DNA of 64,000 bases, taken from NCBI GenBank assembly GCA_037133475.1, contig JBAXOB010000009.1, positions 43,336 to 107,335 of the forward strand, read 5' to 3'. The translations under genes and the position numbers were made by a program. Positions 44,072 through 53,327 of the stretch are shown piece after piece. The DNA is from CAIVAT01 sp037133475. Lineage in GTDB: Bacteria; Bacteroidota; Bacteroidia; Bacteroidales; FEN-979. The notes under the pieces were generated by a model. It saw only the letters and a list, made by a program, of their open reading frames with translations, did no database searches and had not been told where the DNA came from. Each line of letters begins with the position of its first letter. Within the stretch, counting starts at the first letter, position 1.

Positions 44072-45661
44072 ATGATAATTGACAATATAGCACTTTCGCT
44101 CCAGGTTCCTGATCAGATCATCACCCGGAATGACATCCGCATGAAGGTTGATGCCTATTTCATGGACCATCCCCTGTGGCCCCCGGTATCGTGGGAGGAG
44201 ATTTCGGAATATGCATCCATGCTGGTTGATCAATTCAGGCTTGATGAGAAATACACCGGATTTGTAATGCTCTGCTGCGGAAACGCGGCATGGCGCCGCG
44301 TCGTCGAGACGGTCCCCTTCCAGCGCAGGATTTTGCTCCTTCCCCAGTGCCTGAAAAACAGCGGTTCCTGCCAGGCCGGCTTTGACAATATCGGGCTGCT
44401 GTGCAACGAATGCGGCGGGTGTTCGATCCCATCGATCGTGCATGAGGCCGAGAACCTGGGATATGTTGCCGTCGTATCCGAAGGGACCACCATCACCACC
44501 CGGCTTATCGAAAGCGGAAAGGTGGATGCGGTAATCGGTGTGGGTTGCATGGATGTTTTGCAGAAAATGTTCAGATCTGTCAACAAATACGCGGTGCCTG
44601 GTATCGGAATCCCGCTCATGACCTGCGGCTGCAAAGACACCCTTGCCGACCTTGACTGGATCAGGGAGGAGCTTTACCGCAGTCGCGAAGATTCCACCAT
44701 ACGGCTTCTGAACCTGAACCATATCAGGAACAGGACCATCTCGCTTTTCGGCGAGGAACAGCTCCAGCGGCTGTTTACTCCCGGCCGCGACGCAACGTTT
44801 AAAATAGTGATTGATTCTCTCCTGGCCGGGGGACAGCGCATCCGGCCGTTCATCGCCAACCTTGCCTACGAGGCTTTCTGCCGGGACCCCGACCCGGCGG
44901 TTCTGAACCGTCTGGCCCTCACGGTAGAGTGTTTTCACAAAGCATCGCTTATCCACGATGATATCGAGGATGATGATCCCCTGCGTTACGGCAGGATGAC
45001 CATCCATGAACAACATAATGTCGCCGTTGCCATCAATGCGGGGGATCTCCTGATCGGCGAAGGTTACCGGCTTATGGCGGAGAGCGGGCTGCCATCAGAA
45101 ATGATAGTCGACTGCATCCGGGTAATCGCGAACGGGCACCGGGAAATGGCGCTTGGACAGGGAGGCGAACTGCTGGCAACCTCGGGAAAAAGGATCCTAT
45201 CGATGGCTGAGCTCCTCGAGGTCTTTAAAAACAAGACCGCCTCGGCCTTCAGGGTATCGCTGCTCCTTGGAGCCATCATGGGAGGCGCCGACGCCGCTAC
45301 GCTGGATCAGCTGGAAAGGTTCAGCCATTTCACAGGCATTGCCTACCAGGTGATGGACGACCTGGAGGACTATTCGGGAAACCGCGGCGATATCCGTTTC
45401 AGGAAACCATCGGTACTGCTCACCATGCTGATGGAGGGGCTGCCCGGTGACGAGCGGACCCTCGTCGAGCAGGCTTTTGTTTCCGGTGATTTCGACCCGG
45501 TCTATCTCTCTCTCGAAAAAAATCAAACGGCCGGTCAGTGCTCGGCGCTGTTGAAAGATCAGCTTATCCTGGCAAAGGAGAGTCTGGCTGAACTGAAGAA
45601 CCTTGGGTTAAAACTTGCCTTGCATGAAATTCTTGGAAAGATTTTCAATAAATATCTATAG
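44072..45661 (+). CDS. DUF116 / polyprenyl diphosphate synthase fusion
   Basis: A 529-aa fusion. Residues 60-205 are DUF116, with LPQCLKNSGSCQAG and GLLCNECGGCSI cysteines of a probable Fe-S or metal site. Residues 225-529 are an all-alpha trans-isoprenyl synthase with the first Asp-rich motif DDIED (Asp296, Asp297, Asp300) and the second DDLED (Asp429, Asp430, Asp433). Small residues (Ala, Ser) sit 5 and 4 positions before the first motif, which favours products longer than farnesyl diphosphate. It feeds prenyl diphosphate to the cyclase downstream. Its end overlaps the next frame by 47 nt. Confidence 0.85.
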   Translation: MIIDNIALSLQVPDQIITRNDIRMKVDAYFMDHPLWPPVSWEEISEYASMLVDQFRLDEKYTGFVMLCCGNAAWRRVVETVPFQRRILLLPQCLKNSGSCQAGFDNIGLLCNECGGCSIPSIVHEAENLGYVAVVSEGTTITTRLIESGKVDAVIGVGCMDVLQKMFRSVNKYAVPGIGIPLMTCGCKDTLADLDWIREELYRSREDSTIRLLNLNHIRNRTISLFGEEQLQRLFTPGRDATFKIVIDSLLAGGQRIRPFIANLAYEAFCRDPDPAVLNRLALTVECFHKASLIHDDIEDDDPLRYGRMTIHEQHNVAVAINAGDLLIGEGYRLMAESGLPSEMIVDCIRVIANGHREMALGQGGELLATSGKRILSMAELLEVFKNKTASAFRVSLLLGAIMGGADAATLDQLERFSHFTGIAYQVMDDLEDYSGNRGDIRFRKPSVLLTMLMEGLPGDERTLVEQAFVSGDFDPVYLSLEKNQTAGQCSALLKDQLILAKESLAELKNLGLKLALHEILGKIFNKYL

Positions 45662-46580
45662 TTATTTAGCCCTCGGAGGCCTTTTCGGAAGGAGAAGGAG
45701 GCGCCTGCTCCGGAAAATGGAAAAAGCCGGGTCTCTCCGCCAGGTTCTCAGGCGCGGCGTTAGCCTGCTCAACGATGAAACCCGGGAGCAGCTCCGGAGC
45801 TGGGTCGTTGCCCAGCAGACGAAGGAGGGAGGGTTCCCCGACCGGGCCGGGAGGTGCGATCTGTATTACACCCTGTTTGGCCTCTTCCTGGCTGAAGCGC
45901 TGGAGACAGGTGAGGTTTTCCCGGCGCTCAAAGAATATGCAGCGGAAACTGCCCGCGCGCAGGGCCATCACGGAATTGATCTCTTTTGCATGGCCATCCT
46001 GCATGGTTCGCTTTTTCCCGATGAAAGGGTTAATAAACAATTTGCGGGTGCAATAAGGAGGATTATGAATGAGAGCAGGATGCTGCAAACCGGGTATACA
46101 TCATTCCTGGTTATCCTGTCGCTGCTCTCGGTTCATGATTATGCCGGCGCAGCGCTTGCACTGAAGTCGATGGGCAAATACACCTCCGGAGCTGACAAAC
46201 CCTGCACGGTGGTGGCCGCACAGCAGATGGTGGCCTACCTTAAATCAGGAAACAAAGGTGTCATCATGGAAAACAAGGCATCCGGCGCTGCCGCATTTAC
46301 CGGGCCATTCAGCCCATTTTACCGTGAAAACGGGGGATTTGCAGCCCTGGCGCATACACGCGAACCCGATTTACTATCTACTGCGACGGCACTTTTTGTC
46401 CTCCGGTTTATGGATTGTGATTTACGAATGATCCGGCCCGATTGCCTGGATTATATCACCGGGTTATACCGTGATGGGGGATTTGCGGCGGTGAACCCTG
46501 ATAACGATACCGATGTGGAATATACCTTTTACGGGTTGCTGGCCTTGGGCGCCCTGAACTCACAAGATGAACAGAACTGA
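45615..46580 (+). CDS. prenyltransferase/squalene-oxidase repeat protein (alpha/alpha-barrel, lacks DxDD)
   Basis: A 321-aa protein with QW-like repeats (QQTKEGGFPDRAGRCDLYYT, ENGGFAALAHTREPDLLSTA, YRDGGFAAVNPDNDTDVEYT) of the cyclase/protein-prenyltransferase-beta alpha/alpha-barrel superfamily. No DxDDTA is present, so it may be an accessory or partner barrel rather than a cyclase. The start is uncertain: ATG 45615 overlaps the synthase by 47 nt, and ATG 45624 or 45718 are alternatives. It overlaps the next gene by 14 nt. Confidence 0.75.
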   Translation: MPCMKFLERFSINIYSYLALGGLFGRRRRRLLRKMEKAGSLRQVLRRGVSLLNDETREQLRSWVVAQQTKEGGFPDRAGRCDLYYTLFGLFLAEALETGEVFPALKEYAAETARAQGHHGIDLFCMAILHGSLFPDERVNKQFAGAIRRIMNESRMLQTGYTSFLVILSLLSVHDYAGAALALKSMGKYTSGADKPCTVVAAQQMVAYLKSGNKGVIMENKASGAAAFTGPFSPFYRENGGFAALAHTREPDLLSTATALFVLRFMDCDLRMIRPDCLDYITGLYRDGGFAAVNPDNDTDVEYTFYGLLALGALNSQDEQN

Positions 46581-48402
46581 GCTGTTGCAAAAATTCAGCC
46601 ACCTCGGCGGGATCCTCCAATCATCGCTGAATGAGCGGGGATTCTGGGAAGGGGAGCTGTCGTCGAGTGCGCTGGCCACCGCCGTTTCGGTCGTTGCACT
46701 GGAGATTGGCGACCCGGACCTTTCGCGGGAGCGGATCGCGCGGGGGATAACATGGCTGGCCGGCACCATCAATCCCGACGGTGGATTCGGCGATACACCC
46801 GGCAGCTTCAGCAATGTAAGCACCACCCTGCTTTGTTATGCCGCGTTCCGGTTCTGTTCCCCGGAAAATACTGATGGACCTGCAATTCAGCTTCGCATGG
46901 CGCAATACCTGGCCTGCCGGGGGGTGGATGTTGAATCAACAGGGATCGTGCGTTCAATACTGGGTTATTATGGGAAGGACTATACCTTTTCACTGCCGAT
47001 CCTCTCCATGCTGGTTCTCTGCAAAGTACTGGATGAAAAAGCGCTGGAGGAGATCCCGCAGTTGCCCTTTGAACTTACGCTGCTGCCTTTGTCACTGTAC
47101 AGGTTTTTCAACCTGCAGGTGGTCAGCTATGCCATACCGGCCCTGGTGGCGGTAGGGATATACCTTTTCAGCCACAAGCCAAAGCCAAACCCGGTTGCTG
47201 CCTTCATCAGGAACAAAGCGACAGGTCCGGCCCTGGTGAAACTGGAGAAGATGATGCCCGAAAGCGGCGGCTTCCTGGAAGCAATCCCGCTTACGGCATT
47301 CGTATCGATGTGCCTGGCCAGGTCGGGTTATCCCGGCCACCCGGTGGTTGAAAAGGGGATGGATTTTTTAAGGAACCTCCAGCGAACCGATGGGAGCTGG
47401 CCTATTGATACAGACCTGGCGACCTGGGTCACCACCCTGGGCATCAAGGCGCTGGGTCGGCACCTATCCGATGTGTTGACTGAAACTCAGCGGGACCGGC
47501 TGCGGCAATACCTCCTTGGCACCCAGTACCGGTTGCCGCACCGGTTCAACAACGCCCGGCCGGGAGGATGGGGATGGACCTCCTTCACGGGATCGGTACC
47601 CGATGCTGACGACACGGCAGGCGCCATCCTGGCCCTTCTTACACTGAAGCCGGACGACGGCGATGTAAAGACAGCCGTGCTGCGCGGCTGCGAATGGCTT
47701 GCCGGGCTTCAAAACCACGATGGGGGCATCCCTACCTTCTGCAGGGGATGGGGCCGCCTTCCCTTTGATGCAAGTTGTGCCGATCTTACAGGACATGCGC
47801 TGCTCGCGTGGCACAAGGCTGTTGAATCATATGGCTTGCCGCCTGCGGCAATTAAGGATGAAAAAGAAATCAGGAAGCTGGAGAAGCATGCCAGCCGGGC
47901 GCTCCGGTTCCTGGAAAGGTCACAGCACAGCAACGGATCCTGGCTTCCGCTTTGGTTCGGCAACCAGCATACCGGCGACAAAACAAACCCGGTTTATGGA
48001 ACCGCCAGGGTGACCTGTTACCTTGACGATATTATGGGCTGCAACGGGGTAAGTACACCCGTTCGCAACCGGATTGAACCTTTGATCTCGAAGGCACGGC
48101 ATTACCTTTCCATACAGCAGAATGACGATGGCAGCTGGGGGGCTGAAAAGGGGGTCGCCGGGAGCATCGAAGAGACCGCAATGGCGGTTAGCGCCCTGGC
48201 AGGTGCCGACCCAGTACGATGCATGAAAGGGCTGAACTGGCTCGAAGGCGAATACAATGCGCGCGGGTTGGTACCGAAGCCGGTAGGCCTCTATTTTGCG
48301 ACGCTGTGGTATCATGAGAAGATGTACCCGCTGGTATGGTACCTTGAGGCTTTGCGGAGGATGACGGACGTCAGCATCAGCGCTGCTATTCCCGAAATGT
48401 AA
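46567..48402 (+). CDS. class II terpene cyclase, squalene-hopene-cyclase-like
   Basis: A 611-aa protein. PDADDTAG gives the catalytic DxDDTA motif (Asp346, Asp348, Asp349). Several QW-type repeats occur (DGGFGDTPGSF, RTDGSWPIDTDLATW, GGWGWTSFTG, NHDGGIPTF, SNGSWLPLWFGNQ, NDDGSWGAEKG). It is slightly shorter than typical squalene-hopene cyclases (about 630-720 aa), and no squalene synthase (HpnC/D/E-like) is in the operon. The substrate may therefore be a polyprenyl diphosphate or an acyclic polyprene instead of squalene. It is the last gene of the operon. Confidence 0.88.
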   Translation: MNRTELLQKFSHLGGILQSSLNERGFWEGELSSSALATAVSVVALEIGDPDLSRERIARGITWLAGTINPDGGFGDTPGSFSNVSTTLLCYAAFRFCSPENTDGPAIQLRMAQYLACRGVDVESTGIVRSILGYYGKDYTFSLPILSMLVLCKVLDEKALEEIPQLPFELTLLPLSLYRFFNLQVVSYAIPALVAVGIYLFSHKPKPNPVAAFIRNKATGPALVKLEKMMPESGGFLEAIPLTAFVSMCLARSGYPGHPVVEKGMDFLRNLQRTDGSWPIDTDLATWVTTLGIKALGRHLSDVLTETQRDRLRQYLLGTQYRLPHRFNNARPGGWGWTSFTGSVPDADDTAGAILALLTLKPDDGDVKTAVLRGCEWLAGLQNHDGGIPTFCRGWGRLPFDASCADLTGHALLAWHKAVESYGLPPAAIKDEKEIRKLEKHASRALRFLERSQHSNGSWLPLWFGNQHTGDKTNPVYGTARVTCYLDDIMGCNGVSTPVRNRIEPLISKARHYLSIQQNDDGSWGAEKGVAGSIEETAMAVSALAGADPVRCMKGLNWLEGEYNARGLVPKPVGLYFATLWYHEKMYPLVWYLEALRRMTDVSISAAIPEM

Positions 48403-48478
48403 ACGGTTGTGCCGCTATAAAATCACACCCGGAAACAACGCATAATCTGACCTGTCGTTGCCGGAGCATGAATGTTTA

Positions 48479-49471
48479 TTAACGGTCAATCAGTTTTGCA
48501 CTGCTCTCGCCATACCTTTCACCTACGATTTTCATACCGGAACAGGCTGATTCGATCCCTGCCAGTTCCTCCGAAGTAAGCGCAACATGAACGGCGCCGA
48601 GGTTTTCATTCAGTCTTTCAAGTTTTGTCGTGCCGGGGATCGGGACGATCCAGGGTTTTTGCGCAAGCAGCCAGCCCAAGGCAACCTGGGCAGGCGTGAC
48701 CCCCTTCCCTGCTGCAAGTTGTACGACAAGATCAACCAGCGCCTGGTTTGCTTTCCTGTTTTCAGGTGAAAACCGGGGAACGGAATTGCGGAAGTCGGAT
48801 TTGCCGAAGGTCGTGTCACTGCTGATTTTCCCGGTAAGGAACCCTTTCCCAAGCGGGCTGAAGGGCACAAAGCCGATGCCGAGTTCCTCCAGGAGGGGGA
48901 TGATCTCGGCCTCCGGTTCACGCCAGAAAAGAGAATATTCGCTCTGCAACGCTGCCACCGGCTGCACGGCATGAGCCCTGCGGATTGTTTTGACACCGGC
49001 CTCCGAAAGGCCAAAATGCCTTACCTTTCCCTGCTTTATCAGGACACTGACCGCACCGGCGACATCTTCTACGGGCACCTTGGGATCGACCCTGTGCTGG
49101 TAAAACAGGTCGATCACATCTGTTTTCAGGCGTTTCAAAGATTCTTCGGCTACCTGCCTGATGTGGCCGGGGCGGCTGTCAAGCCCGGGAAAGGCATTCA
49201 CATCAAAACCGAATTTGGTGGCGATCACCACCTGGTTGCGGAAAGGGGCCACGGCCTCCCCCAGAACCTCTTCATTGGTAAATGGGCCATAGACTTCGGC
49301 AGTGTCGAAAAAGGTAACCCCCGCATCGAAGGCTGCCCGGATGAGTTTGATGGCATCCTGCCTGTCGGTGGCAGGGCCGTATCCATAACTTAATCCCATG
49401 CAGCCGAGGCCAAGGGCCGAAACTTCGGGACCGCCGGTACCGAGTTTGCGATGTTGAATTTTCATATTCAT
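48479..49471 (-). CDS. aldo/keto reductase
   Basis: A 330-aa NAD(P)H-dependent reductase of the AKR superfamily. The catalytic Asp, Tyr, Lys and His are visible in FFDTAEVYGPFTNEEV, VVIATKFGF and DLFYQHRVDP, and the NADP-binding end in VPIPGTTKLERLNENLGA. It is a single-domain soluble enzyme; the substrate is undetermined. The AraC regulator upstream on the same strand ends 79 bp from its start and may control it. Confidence 0.9.
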   Translation of the reverse strand: MNMKIQHRKLGTGGPEVSALGLGCMGLSYGYGPATDRQDAIKLIRAAFDAGVTFFDTAEVYGPFTNEEVLGEAVAPFRNQVVIATKFGFDVNAFPGLDSRPGHIRQVAEESLKRLKTDVIDLFYQHRVDPKVPVEDVAGAVSVLIKQGKVRHFGLSEAGVKTIRRAHAVQPVAALQSEYSLFWREPEAEIIPLLEELGIGFVPFSPLGKGFLTGKISSDTTFGKSDFRNSVPRFSPENRKANQALVDLVVQLAAGKGVTPAQVALGWLLAQKPWIVPIPGTTKLERLNENLGAVHVALTSEELAGIESACSGMKIVGERYGESSAKLIDR

Positions 49472-49550
49472 AACTTGTTAACTGAAGGATGCAAAATTAA
49501 ACCAATGAGAAACCCGGACCTAACGCAAAAGAAACCAATGCTTACGCAAA

Positions 49551-50441
49551 TCAAACCTTTCGGAACCGAACCGGGCTCATATGGATATGCTTTTTGAAAA
49601 AATTATTGAAGTGGGTTGGTTCGGAATAGCCCAGGCTGTAAGCAATCTCTGAAACTGCCAGGTCGGAATGCTTTAACAACACCCTGGCTTCCTGCAAAAT
49701 ACGCTCACCTATGATTTCGGTTGTTGTTTTTCCCGTTGTCTCTTTTATGGCCCTGTTCAGATAGTTTACATGCACATTCAACTGTTTGGCAAAGCCGGAA
49801 GCCGTTTTCAGGCTTACGCTCTGGCCCGTGTTTTCAATGGGGAACTGGCGTTCCAGCAGCTCGGTAAATAAGGTGGATATGCGGTGGGAAGCATTGCCTG
49901 TTTGCTTTTCAAAGGCCACCGAAGGCTGCATTTTCATTGCCATGTGCAACAACTCAAGCACGATGGTTCGCAGGACATCGTACTTGTGAACATAATTGGA
50001 GGCGATCTCTTCCATCATTCTTTTGAAGTGGTTATTGACAATCTCCAACTGTTCACAGGTTAACTCAAACACATGGGTGCCGCCCGGCTGGAACACCGAA
50101 TAATCGTTAAGGTTTCCAAACTGGCTGAAAAATTCAGTGTTAAAGATGCAGAAGTAGCCTGCCGTAATATTTTCAAGACCCTCCCATTTGCAGGGAATCC
50201 GGGGATTCGAGAATGACAGCGCCTGTTGCTGCACCCGGACGGATTTATCCGCATAATGCACCTCGGCCCCGCCTTCAAGGACCGTGACTTTATAAAAATC
50301 TCTTTTTTTATACGGCACCGGTTTGGCATCCTTCCCTGAAAACGGTTTGAGGCTGAAAACATTGAAATGTCCCAGCTCCTTCCTGAGGTTATCCGGCAGC
50401 CAGCCAAACTTGCTGTTATAAAAGTCCTCCATCTTTTCCAT
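49551..50441 (-). CDS. AraC-family transcriptional regulator
   Basis: A 296-aa protein. The N-terminal cupin-type sensor domain (about residues 30-120) is followed by two C-terminal HTH motifs (SLKTASGFAKQLNVHVNYLN, SDLAVSEIAYSLGYSEPTHF, NNFFKKHIHMSPVRFRKV). Its position directly upstream of the aldo/keto reductase suggests it regulates that gene. The effector is unknown. Confidence 0.88.
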   Translation of the reverse strand: MEKMEDFYNSKFGWLPDNLRKELGHFNVFSLKPFSGKDAKPVPYKKRDFYKVTVLEGGAEVHYADKSVRVQQQALSFSNPRIPCKWEGLENITAGYFCIFNTEFFSQFGNLNDYSVFQPGGTHVFELTCEQLEIVNNHFKRMMEEIASNYVHKYDVLRTIVLELLHMAMKMQPSVAFEKQTGNASHRISTLFTELLERQFPIENTGQSVSLKTASGFAKQLNVHVNYLNRAIKETTGKTTTEIIGERILQEARVLLKHSDLAVSEIAYSLGYSEPTHFNNFFKKHIHMSPVRFRKV

Positions 50442-50603
50442 AAAGCAAAGTTACAAAATTCAAATATTCATGCGGTCAAAGATATTTTGCGGCCGGCAGG
50501 TAATACAGGAAAGTCATTTCATCCTAAATGCAGGCGGGAACAATCGGCCAGAATTTTCCATATTTCAAAAATCCTGTTGATTTTCCAGCTTAAACAAGAG
50601 GTT

Positions 50604-50622
50604 CCCCGCTGTTTCAGCGGGG
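50604..50622. other. 8-bp perfect hairpin
   Basis: CCCCGCTG, loop TTT, CAGCGGGG. A GC-rich, tight stem-loop in otherwise non-coding DNA, without an adjacent U-run on either strand. Confidence 0.6.
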
Positions 50623-50806
50623 TGTTCCGGGGAGCACACATAAAAAACCCATAATCTGAGTGAAAAACCATTACGGAGTCGCTGAAAGTATTGGTTTAAC
50701 GGGCACTTTACCCTCAGTAAAATCAATTGGGTGGGGCGAACGGGTTAGACCGGAAAAAGCTGGTCATAGCGAGCGTTATTCCCACAACATTGAGCTTCAA
50801 CCTCGC

Positions 50807-50830
50807 CGGCGCCATATCGTTAAGGCGCCG
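50807..50830 (+). terminator. GC-rich hairpin followed by a T-run, possible terminator
   Basis: CGGCGCC (50807-50813) and GGCGCCG (50824-50830) pair perfectly around a 10-nt loop. A run of seven T lies at 50841-50847. It could end a short plus-strand transcript starting within this gap; no gene upstream on this strand is known. Confidence 0.4.
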
Positions 50831-50877
50831 TGTTCTCATATTTTTTTGCCTTGCATGTATAAATCGCAATTATTATG

Positions 50878-50885
50878 TATGTTTG
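50878..50885 (+). promoter_or_regulatory. -7 element of the FG-GAP/T9SS gene
   Basis: TATGTTTG matches TAnnTTTG, 21 nt upstream of ATG 50907. A weak TTG at 50851-50853 may be the -33. Confidence 0.45.
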
Positions 50886-50906
50886 TAACGATTAAGATTT
50901 TACGGG

Positions 50907-53312
50907 ATGAAATCCTTCATTTTCATCTGCATGGCAGTTCTGGCCTTTACCTTTTCCCGGGGCCAGACCTATTTTACTTCTCCTGATATTATTTCTTCCG
51001 GTTCACCGGATCCCCCCTGGGCTCTATGTGCCGGTGATATCGACGGCGACGGCGACATCGATATCCTGGAAGGAGATTACAATTATAAGATTTCCTGGTA
51101 TGAGAACCTGGATGGGGCGGGCCATTTCGGGCCGGAGAAGGTCATCTCAACCTCGGCAAACGATCTTACCTCTCTTTGCTTGGCTGATCTTGACGGCGAT
51201 GGTCATCCGGATGTCCTGGCGAGCCTGGGATGCCCGGGTAAAATTGTGTGGTTTAAAAACCTCGACGGTCATGGCACTTTCGGCCCGGCGAAGCTCATCA
51301 CGGCATCACTGGCATTTGTGGAGGATGCCCGGGCTGTGGATATCGATGGCGACGGGCAGCCCGACATTGTTTCCGCATCCTACGACGACGGCCATATTAC
51401 CTGGTTTAAAAATCTTGACGGTCACGGAAATTTCGGACCGGGACAGGTTATTTCAACCTCCGTCCAGGGAGCCGATCGTGTCTTTGCGGCTGATCTGGAC
51501 GGCGATGGCCATCCCGACGTGATCTCTGACGCCTATACTGGCGATTTTATCGCCTGGCACCATAACAAAGATGGACTGGGAACCTTTGAGGATGCACAGG
51601 TCATTTCCGATTCGGTTTACAGGCCCATGAGCATCTTTGCGGCAGATCTCGATGGCGACGGGCATATCGATGTCCTCTCCGCCTCGCGGTATGACGGGAA
51701 GATTGCCTGGTACCAGAACCTGGACGGGAAGGGACACTTCGGCCCACAGCGGCTTTTCACAGACAGCCTGGGCGGTCCCAACAATGTGATCGCCTGTGAC
51801 ATTGATCATGACGGAGATATGGATGTAGTGGCAACCTCCATGTGGGTTGACCAGGTTGTATGGTTTGAAAACCTTGACGGTCATGGGAATTTCGGACCTG
51901 CGCACATCCTTCCGGGCGGTTTCCATTTCCCCTCCTCTCTTTCTGCTGCCGATCTTGACGGGGACGGCGATCCTGATATCATAGCATCCTACTACGATAG
52001 CGACAAAGTAGTGTGGTTCCGGAATGTAACGCTTAAAATCCTGGAGCAACCGCAAAACATTTCATTATGTACCGGGCAACCGGCAAGTTTTTCAACAACG
52101 GCAAAAGATTATACAGGATTCAGGTGGCAGGTCAATTCAGGAACAGGCTTTACGGACCTGGCTGATAATTCGGTTTATTCAGGAACCGCAACATCCGTTC
52201 TCCAGATTGCCTTTGCCGACAGTACGATGTCGGCTGATAAATACCGCTGCAGGGTTTACAATTCATTATTCACAACCTATTCAGATGAAGTAACATTGAC
52301 AATCGGAGACCATTCGCCACCGGTGATTTCCGGTTATCCGGGAAATCAAAAGGTATATGCAAACAATCTCTGTAACGCCACCCTGCCGGATTATACCCGG
52401 TCGGTGACCGTGACCGATAATTGCGACAGTTCCCCGGCACTGGTTCAGAATCCCATCCCCGGAACAGTAATATCTGGAGCTTTTAACACCATCACGATAA
52501 CGGCTATGGATCATGCCAATAACAGTGCCAGTGTAAGTTTCAATACCGAAGTCAGCGACACCGCCGCTCCGGTAATAACAGCCTCCCCGGGAAACCAGAT
52601 AACCTATGCCAATAATGGCTGTAACGCGGTGCTGGCAGATTACACTCAAAGTCTGGCCGCAGCAGACAATTGTGATCCATCGCTTGTAATCATGCAGGAG
52701 CCTCCGCCCGGAACGCTTATCACAGGCGCCTACAACACCCTTACTTTAACCGTGTCAGATCATTCGAATAACCATTCAGGCATCAGTTTCAACGTTGAAG
52801 TGGCCGACACCGTTGCCCCTGTCATCACGTGTCCCGAAAGCATAACAAAAGACCTAGAACAGGGCCAGGAATCATATGTTATCACCGGAAATGAATTCGA
52901 CCCTGTGGCCGGAACGGATAATTGCGCTGTTGAAGGGGTTGTGAATGATCTCAACCATTCCGGAACGCTGAATAACCAGGTCATCCCCCCGGGAACGACA
53001 ACGGTTACCTGGCAAATTGCCGATAAATCAGGCAATCGTGCGGGTTGTCGTTTTACAATTACGGTAAATCGGGCGAAACGGGACATTAACATCTACCCCA
53101 ACCCGACGCCGGGAGAGCTGTTTTTTGAATTCAACAGGGAGGGTGTTACTAAAATTACCCTGTTCGGTCAGGAGGGAAAACCTTTGTTTGAAAAACCGGT
53201 GACCCGAAAAATCGAAAACATAGACCTCTCCGGCCTGCCCGCGGGACTCTACCTTGTCAGGATAACGGCCATCGATGAAATTGTTACCAGTAAGGTTGCA
53301 AAGATAAACTAG
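50907..53312 (+). CDS. secreted FG-GAP/VCBS and HYR-repeat protein with T9SS domain
   Basis: An 801-aa protein. A signal peptide (MKSFIFICMAVLAFTFSRG) is followed by seven FG-GAP repeats with Ca-binding loops of the form DLDGDGHPDV (about residues 35-370), an Ig-like domain (EQPQNISLCTGQPASF), and three HYR-type domains each with an N-C-D/N-C-A pair (TDNCDS, ADNCDP, TDNCAV). The C-terminal T9SS sorting domain begins at NIYPNPTPGELFFEF. It is predicted to be a surface-exposed or secreted adhesin-like protein. It ends 15 nt from the convergent ankyrin gene. Confidence 0.86.
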   Translation: MKSFIFICMAVLAFTFSRGQTYFTSPDIISSGSPDPPWALCAGDIDGDGDIDILEGDYNYKISWYENLDGAGHFGPEKVISTSANDLTSLCLADLDGDGHPDVLASLGCPGKIVWFKNLDGHGTFGPAKLITASLAFVEDARAVDIDGDGQPDIVSASYDDGHITWFKNLDGHGNFGPGQVISTSVQGADRVFAADLDGDGHPDVISDAYTGDFIAWHHNKDGLGTFEDAQVISDSVYRPMSIFAADLDGDGHIDVLSASRYDGKIAWYQNLDGKGHFGPQRLFTDSLGGPNNVIACDIDHDGDMDVVATSMWVDQVVWFENLDGHGNFGPAHILPGGFHFPSSLSAADLDGDGDPDIIASYYDSDKVVWFRNVTLKILEQPQNISLCTGQPASFSTTAKDYTGFRWQVNSGTGFTDLADNSVYSGTATSVLQIAFADSTMSADKYRCRVYNSLFTTYSDEVTLTIGDHSPPVISGYPGNQKVYANNLCNATLPDYTRSVTVTDNCDSSPALVQNPIPGTVISGAFNTITITAMDHANNSASVSFNTEVSDTAAPVITASPGNQITYANNGCNAVLADYTQSLAAADNCDPSLVIMQEPPPGTLITGAYNTLTLTVSDHSNNHSGISFNVEVADTVAPVITCPESITKDLEQGQESYVITGNEFDPVAGTDNCAVEGVVNDLNHSGTLNNQVIPPGTTTVTWQIADKSGNRAGCRFTITVNRAKRDINIYPNPTPGELFFEFNREGVTKITLFGQEGKPLFEKPVTRKIENIDLSGLPAGLYLVRITAIDEIVTSKVAKIN

Positions 53313-53327
53313 GTGTCAGTCACCCTG

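Larger units (their letters stand above)
50442..50906. other. 465-bp intergenic region with two strong hairpins
   Basis: It lies between the AraC gene (minus) and the FG-GAP gene (plus). It holds the hairpins at 50604-50622 and 50807-50830 and the -7 element at 50878-50885. The 108-codon frame from 50660 runs over these structures and is not called as a gene. The stretch could be the remains of a mobile element or an untranslated RNA; this is not established. Confidence 0.5.

Noticed and set aside
50660..50986. 108-codon plus-strand frame across the 50.6-50.9 kb gap
   Set aside because: It runs through the hairpins and the promoter of the next gene and shows no protein features.
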